From positions 33,705 to 97,704 of the forward strand of contig JANYDA010000026.1 in assembly GCA_025360005.1 (NCBI GenBank): a stretch of 64,000 nucleotides of DNA, given 5' to 3'. The notes beneath the pieces were generated by a model that was not told where the DNA came from, searched no databases, and saw nothing but the letters and a program-made list of their open reading frames with translations. Of this stretch, positions 60,241 through 64,000 are shown piece after piece. Position numbers and translations under genes: made by a program. This stretch comes from Fibrobacteria bacterium. Its GTDB lineage: Bacteria > Fibrobacterota > Fibrobacteria > UBA11236. The first letter of the stretch is position 1; each line of letters begins with the position of its first letter.

Positions 60241-62151
60241 TTATCCTTTAGCCAATACGTCCGTCAGGAACCCGTTCACCTTGGCCACGTAGCCTGCCGG
60301 ATCCTTGATCTCCGATCCTTCCGCGAGCAACGCCTGATCCACCAGCAGGCCGTACCATTCCTTGAGCTTGGGATTGGCCGCGTCCGCATCGTACATCTTC
60401 TGCAGCCCTTGCATGATGGCATGATCGGGGTTGATCTCCAGGATGCGCTTGCTGGCGGTCACCTTCTGGTTCGCCATCTTGAGGATGCGCTCCATATTGG
60501 CGCCCATGTCGGTCTCGTCCGCCACCAGGCAGCAGGGGCTTTCCGTGAGGCGCGTCGTCACGCGCACTTCCTTCAGCATGTCACCGGTCTTTTCCTCGAA
60601 GTCCTTCATGAACTTCTTGTATTTGCCCTCCGCCTGCTTCTGCGATTTCTTCTCTTCCTTGCTCAGCTCGCCCAGGTCCAGATCGCCCTTGGCCACGTTC
60701 AGCAATTTTTTGCCGTCGAAGTCCGCCAGGCTCTGCACCACCCATTCGTCGATGGGATCGATGAGGTAGAGGACCTCGATGTCCTTGGACTTGAAGACTT
60801 CCAGGTGCGGGCTATGCTCCACCGAAGCGCGGCTCTCGCCGCTGATGTAGTAGATATCCTTCTGCTCCGCCTTCATCCGCACCACGTATTCTTCCAGCCC
60901 CACGTATTCGCCCGCGGCGGTTTTGTTGGACTCGAAACGGATCAGGCGCTTCAGCTCGTCCAGGTTCTCCCAATTCATATGGAAGCCTTCCTTGACCACG
61001 TTGCCGAATTCCTTCCAGAACTTCTGGTACTTGTCCTTTTCCTCCTTGGCCATCGTCTCCAGCAATTGCAGCACCTTCTTGGTGGCCGCCTTGTTGATCT
61101 TCTGGATCACGGCGTTTTTCTGGAGTATCTCGCGGGATACGTTCAGGGGCAGGTCCTCCGAGTCCACGATCCCGCGCGCGAAGCGCAGGTAGGCGGGCAG
61201 CAGTTCCTTGCAATCGTTCATGATGAAGATGCGCTTGACGTACAGGTTGAGTCCGTTGCTCTTCTCCGGATTGTAGAGATCGAAGGGCGCCTTGCCGGGT
61301 ATATATAGCAGGGTGGTGTATTCCAGCGCGCCTTCCACCTGATTGTGGGTCCATGCCAGGGGCGCTTCCTCGTCGAACGAAAGGTGCTTGTAGAATTCCT
61401 CGTATTGTTCCTTGGTGATATCGGACTTGGAGCGGCGCCAGATGGGCGGCTTGTCGTTGAGGATCTCCTCCTTGGCCTCCCCGCCTTCCTTGTCCCCGTC
61501 CTTCCCGGCGGTGGTGAGCAGGGAGATGGGATGGGTGATGTACTCGCTGTATTTGCGGATGATGGAACGGATGCGGTAATCTTCCAGGAATTCCTTCTCG
61601 TCTTCCTTTATGTGGATTTCCAGTTCCGTGCCGCGATCCTTTTTATCGGCTTCTTCCAAGGTGTACGCGCCGTCGCCGGCCGATTCCCAGCGCATGGCGG
61701 GCTCGTCCGATCCCAGTCGCTTGGTGGTGAGGATCACCTTGTCCGCCACCATGAACACGGAATAGAAACCCACGCCGAACTGGCCTATCAGGCTCATGTC
61801 CTTTTTCTGATCGCCTGACAATTGCTCGACGAATTTCTTGGTGCCGGAACTGGCTATGGTGCCGATGTTCTGGATCAATTCCTGGCGCGTCATGCCCACG
61901 CCGTTGTCGCTGATGCGCAGGATCCGGTTTTCCTTGTCGGCGGAAACCTTGATGCGGAAGGTCTTGTCCTCGCCCAGCGACTCGATGCTGGTCAGGGATT
62001 CATAGCGCGCCTTGTCGATGGCGTCGGATGAATTGGAGATGAGTTCCCGGAGGAAAATCTCCTTGTTGCTGTACAGGGAGTGGATCATGAGGTTGAGCAA
62101 TTGCTTCACCTCCGCCTGGAACTCCATTTTTTCCTGTGTCGCCGCGGTCAT
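60241..62151 (-). CDS. htpG: Molecular chaperone HtpG (Hsp90)
   Basis: A 636-aa Hsp90 family protein. The ATP site motifs are LRELISNSSDAIDK, DNGVGMTRQEL and GQFGVGFYSVFMVAD, and the middle-domain hallmark YVKRIFIMNDC and the C-terminal dimerisation domain are complete. The ATG at 62151 is firm, with AAGGAG 5 nt upstream; the open frame to 62208 is rejected. It precedes the DMT transporter by 29 bp. Upstream, CGTTC-N5-GAACG at 62200-62214 is a short inverted repeat in the promoter region and is not a CIRCE element. The 62152-62401 gap holds no gene. Confidence 0.96.
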   Translation of the reverse strand: MTAATQEKMEFQAEVKQLLNLMIHSLYSNKEIFLRELISNSSDAIDKARYESLTSIESLGEDKTFRIKVSADKENRILRISDNGVGMTRQELIQNIGTIASSGTKKFVEQLSGDQKKDMSLIGQFGVGFYSVFMVADKVILTTKRLGSDEPAMRWESAGDGAYTLEEADKKDRGTELEIHIKEDEKEFLEDYRIRSIIRKYSEYITHPISLLTTAGKDGDKEGGEAKEEILNDKPPIWRRSKSDITKEQYEEFYKHLSFDEEAPLAWTHNQVEGALEYTTLLYIPGKAPFDLYNPEKSNGLNLYVKRIFIMNDCKELLPAYLRFARGIVDSEDLPLNVSREILQKNAVIQKINKAATKKVLQLLETMAKEEKDKYQKFWKEFGNVVKEGFHMNWENLDELKRLIRFESNKTAAGEYVGLEEYVVRMKAEQKDIYYISGESRASVEHSPHLEVFKSKDIEVLYLIDPIDEWVVQSLADFDGKKLLNVAKGDLDLGELSKEEKKSQKQAEGKYKKFMKDFEEKTGDMLKEVRVTTRLTESPCCLVADETDMGANMERILKMANQKVTASKRILEINPDHAIMQGLQKMYDADAANPKLKEWYGLLVDQALLAEGSEIKDPAGYVAKVNGFLTDVLAKG

Positions 62152-62401
62152 GGGATCTCCTTGAAACCAATTGATGGCGGACGCCGTCGCCCGCCGGGAC
62201 GTTCGCAATGAACGCCCTTTAGTGATTTAGTGAACGGCAAAATTACAAATCGGGAAGGGGCCCGGTCAAAGGGAATGGCTGCGGGAACCGAAAGCCGGGG
62301 GAAGGGATTACCGATTGGAAACCGGACGGGAGCATCCGGCCCAGGGCCGGTTTCGGCGTGCGCGACCTATCCGTGATGAATGGGGAATGATCGAGCGGGA
62401 T

Positions 62402-62737
62402 TCAAGCCCAGGTTTGCCAGACTTCCGGTTGGAATCCCAGGGTGGCCCGGGACCCGTTCCGTACCACCGGGGTTTTTACCAAAAGCGGATCGTCCAGCAA
62501 CACTTGCTGCACGCGGGAAGGCGACATGAAGGCCAGGCCCTTTTCCTTGAAGCGCTTAGAGCCCCTGTCCAGCAGGGTTGCGAATCCCAACGGCCGCGCC
62601 ACGCTGTCCAGCTCCTTGGGGCTGAAACCCTTTTCCTTGAGGTCGATGAATTGGAACGGGATGCCGCGTTCCTTGAAATAACGCTCGGCCTTGCGGCTTT
62701 CCTGGCAGCTTTTCTTGCCGAAGATCTGGATGTTCAT
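62402..62737 (-). CDS. ArsC/Spx family thioredoxin-fold protein
   Basis: A 111-aa protein. It starts MNIQIFGKKSCQESRKAERYF, with the single conserved Cys of the ArsC/Spx/YffB fold near residue 11, then KERGIPFQFIDLKEKGFS and the ending VVRNGSRATLGFQPEVW. The CxxC pair of Spx is absent, so an arsenate reductase-like or YffB-like role is more likely than transcription control by Spx. It overlaps the upstream membrane protein by 4 bp (ATGA), so the two are coupled. A perfect CCGGCCC-A-GGGCCGG palindrome (62336-62350) lies downstream and could end the transcript, but has no U-tract. Confidence 0.85.
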   Translation of the reverse strand: MNIQIFGKKSCQESRKAERYFKERGIPFQFIDLKEKGFSPKELDSVARPLGFATLLDRGSKRFKEKGLAFMSPSRVQQVLLDDPLLVKTPVVRNGSRATLGFQPEVWQTWA

Positions 62738-63066
62738 TTCGCCAAGGCCTGGATGTATTGGTAAACGGGCGGATAGTGGACGGATAGGAAACCCATCAGC
62801 ACCAGGAAGGAAAGACCCGCCGCCACCGCCGAGTACAGGAGGCTGAGGACGATTTCCGTGATGAACCAGCTTCCCACCACCACTACCAGGGTCATACCAT
62901 AGAGGAACAAGGCCATCATAGGATCATGGAAAAGGCTGAAAAACGCGGCTATCCAGGTTCCCATGCCGTGCGGCAGCTTTTCCGGAAAGAAATCCGATTG
63001 CCAAAGCAGGAATCCGCTGGCCAGCAGGGAAAGCGTGGAAATGCAACTGATCAGAAACCGCAGCAT
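62734..63066 (-). CDS. Small membrane protein
   Basis: A 110-aa hydrophobic protein with three to four helices (about 3-23, 36-58, 58-78 and 78-96). It has no charged motif that identifies a family. It starts at 63066 and is coupled to the ArsC-like gene by a 4-bp overlap. It is divergent from the DsbA-like lipoprotein gene, with 90 bp between them. Confidence 0.72.
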   Translation of the reverse strand: MLRFLISCISTLSLLASGFLLWQSDFFPEKLPHGMGTWIAAFFSLFHDPMMALFLYGMTLVVVVGSWFITEIVLSLLYSAVAAGLSFLVLMGFLSVHYPPVYQYIQALAK

Positions 63067-63156
63067 GGGAGAAAAGTAGCATTTTGGCCCATGGAGTCCG
63101 GAATAGCGAAAGATTATAATTTACCGGTTCGATATATCCGCATTAAGGAGAGTTTC

Positions 63157-63867
63157 ATGAAAAGAATTTGGTTGTTGCTGGCCTTGCCGATGGCGGTGAT
63201 GCTGGCGCAATGCACTACGCCCGGCATGGAGAACCGGCTGAGTAAGATGGAGGCCAAGCAGGATTCCATCTTGAAGATCCTGAGCGCCATGCAGGAAAAG
63301 CACGAGTTCATGGCCATGCGCATGGGTTGGCGTCCGCCCGCGGATACCGCTCCCAAAGCCATTCCCATCGCCAGTTCCCCGGTCCAGGGCGCGGCCAATG
63401 CCGCCCTGACCATCATCGAGTTCTCGGATCTGCAATGCCCGTATTGCGCCCAGACGGCGCCGATATTGGATTCCATCGCCCGCGCCTATCCAAACGATGT
63501 GAAGATCGTTTTCAAGCATTTCCCCCTGAGCTTCCATCCCCAGGCAAGGGCCGCAGCCGCGGCCGCGCTCGCGGCGGGCAAGCAGGGAAAGTTCTTCGAG
63601 TTCAGGTATAAGCTGGCCCCGCATTTCCGGGACTTGAAGGACTCCGTCTACCTGGCCGTGGCAAAGGAGATAGGCTTGAACATGGCTCAGTTCAAAAAGG
63701 AAATGGCCATCACTCCGGAAGACACCCAAATCCTGGAAGAGGATATCAGTCTGGGGCGGAAGATCGGGGTGGAAGGCACTCCCACCGTTTTCCTGAACGG
63801 ACGGTTGGCGCAAGATCGTTCCTTTGAATATTTTGAACGCATGATCAAGCAAAGCAAAACCAATTAG
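63157..63867 (+). CDS. DsbA-family thiol-disulfide lipoprotein
   Basis: A 236-aa protein. The signal peptide ends in the lipobox VMLAQC (Cys near residue 17), so it is anchored to a membrane. A short coiled coil (ENRLSKMEAKQDSILKIL) precedes a DsbA-like thioredoxin domain with active site LQCPYCAQTAP and the cis-Pro loop GVEGTPTVFLNG. It probably oxidises or shuffles disulfides in exported proteins. AAGGAGA lies 6 nt before the ATG at 63157; the open frame to 62926 is rejected. A TATAAT at 63115-63120 is a likely -10. Confidence 0.92.
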   Translation: MKRIWLLLALPMAVMLAQCTTPGMENRLSKMEAKQDSILKILSAMQEKHEFMAMRMGWRPPADTAPKAIPIASSPVQGAANAALTIIEFSDLQCPYCAQTAPILDSIARAYPNDVKIVFKHFPLSFHPQARAAAAAALAAGKQGKFFEFRYKLAPHFRDLKDSVYLAVAKEIGLNMAQFKKEMAITPEDTQILEEDISLGRKIGVEGTPTVFLNGRLAQDRSFEYFERMIKQSKTN

Positions 63868-63884
63868 CGGAGCCGGAAAAGAGG

Positions 63885-63910
63885 ACGGCGGCTCCTTACG
63901 GAGCCGCCGT
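63885..63910 (+). terminator. Hairpin after the DsbA-like gene
   Basis: A perfect 11-bp stem ACGGCGGCTCC/GGAGCCGCCGT with a TTAC loop, 17 nt after the stop codon. There is no long U-tract (TTAGTGATTAGG follows), so termination is likely but not certain. The remaining 90 bp to the window end show no gene. Confidence 0.55.
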
Positions 63911-64000
63911 TAGTGATTAGGCCGTTATTACCCGCGCAACGGACACTAATCGAGGGATCTGCGCTAAATATAGTCGAGACCCGAAAAAAGGCAAAAAAAA

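Noticed and set aside
62200..62214. CGTTC-N5-GAACG upstream of htpG as a CIRCE heat-shock operator
   Set aside because: CIRCE needs TTAGCACTC-N9-GAGTGCTAA; this short repeat does not match.

Overview
The window is GC-rich, gene-dense bacterial chromosome and most likely comes from a member of the Fibrobacterota (Fibrobacteres). The evidence is a TIGR02147-type Fibrobacter regulator followed by a lipoprotein (44428-46080), a fibro-slime domain protein (54504-56405), a very large modular GH9 cellulase and a CE1-type esterase that both end in FlgD-like modules of the kind used for type IX-like secretion (22409-29016), and a Gram-negative envelope (lipoproteins, predicted outer-membrane barrels, TlpA/DsbD). 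No rRNA, CRISPR array, insertion sequence or prophage was seen. There is one tRNA, tRNA-Gln(UUG).

Layout: 1-3.2 kb carries ybaB (cut by the window edge), dnaX with an A10 slippage tract, and a receiver plus anti-sigma-type ATPase fusion. 3.5-8.1 kb carries Hsp33, a DJ-1 protein, a TauE-type permease and a hybrid histidine kinase. 8.1-8.7 kb is a Doc-type toxin-antitoxin pair. 8.7-11.8 kb is a sulfur-assimilation operon (rrf2-cysH-cysK-moeB). 11.9-19.4 kb holds mutL, a DUF1080 secreted protein, a zinc-ribbon coiled-coil protein, the tRNA-Gln/rplY/pth unit and ispE. 19.5-22.3 kb holds argF and an operon of a KaiC-like ATPase, two small membrane proteins and a response regulator. 22.4-29 kb is the plant-polysaccharide block. 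29-35.6 kb holds murI, two small AT-richer overlapping genes, and a three-gene operon (SEC-C protein, a 12-repeat DxxGxDxY solenoid, a HEAT-like protein). 35.7-39.6 kb holds gdhA, pyrD and an Nfu protein.

The most interesting region is 39.6-44.1 kb, a six-gene operon on the minus strand: DUF4266 lipoprotein, DUF3570 barrel, TlpA, DsbD, NusG-II protein, and a Gx-transporter/EcfT-like fusion. The DUF3570 protein contains two copies of the DxxSGAS sequence, which matches the motif where ApbE attaches FMN covalently. I read the operon as an extracytosolic flavinylation and thiol-redox module whose ApbE enzyme lies outside this window.

44.4-64 kb returns to housekeeping and secreted-protein genes: aconitase, an M3 peptidase, a STAS antagonist, pyrE, the fibro-slime protein, recQ, a DMT transporter, htpG, an ArsC/Spx-like protein and a DsbA-like lipoprotein. 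Across the window, four genes (hslO, rrf2, the antitoxin and the STAS gene) have a -10-like hexamer exactly 6 nt before their ATG, which suggests leaderless transcripts. All functional assignments come from reading motifs in the sequence; no database search was run.
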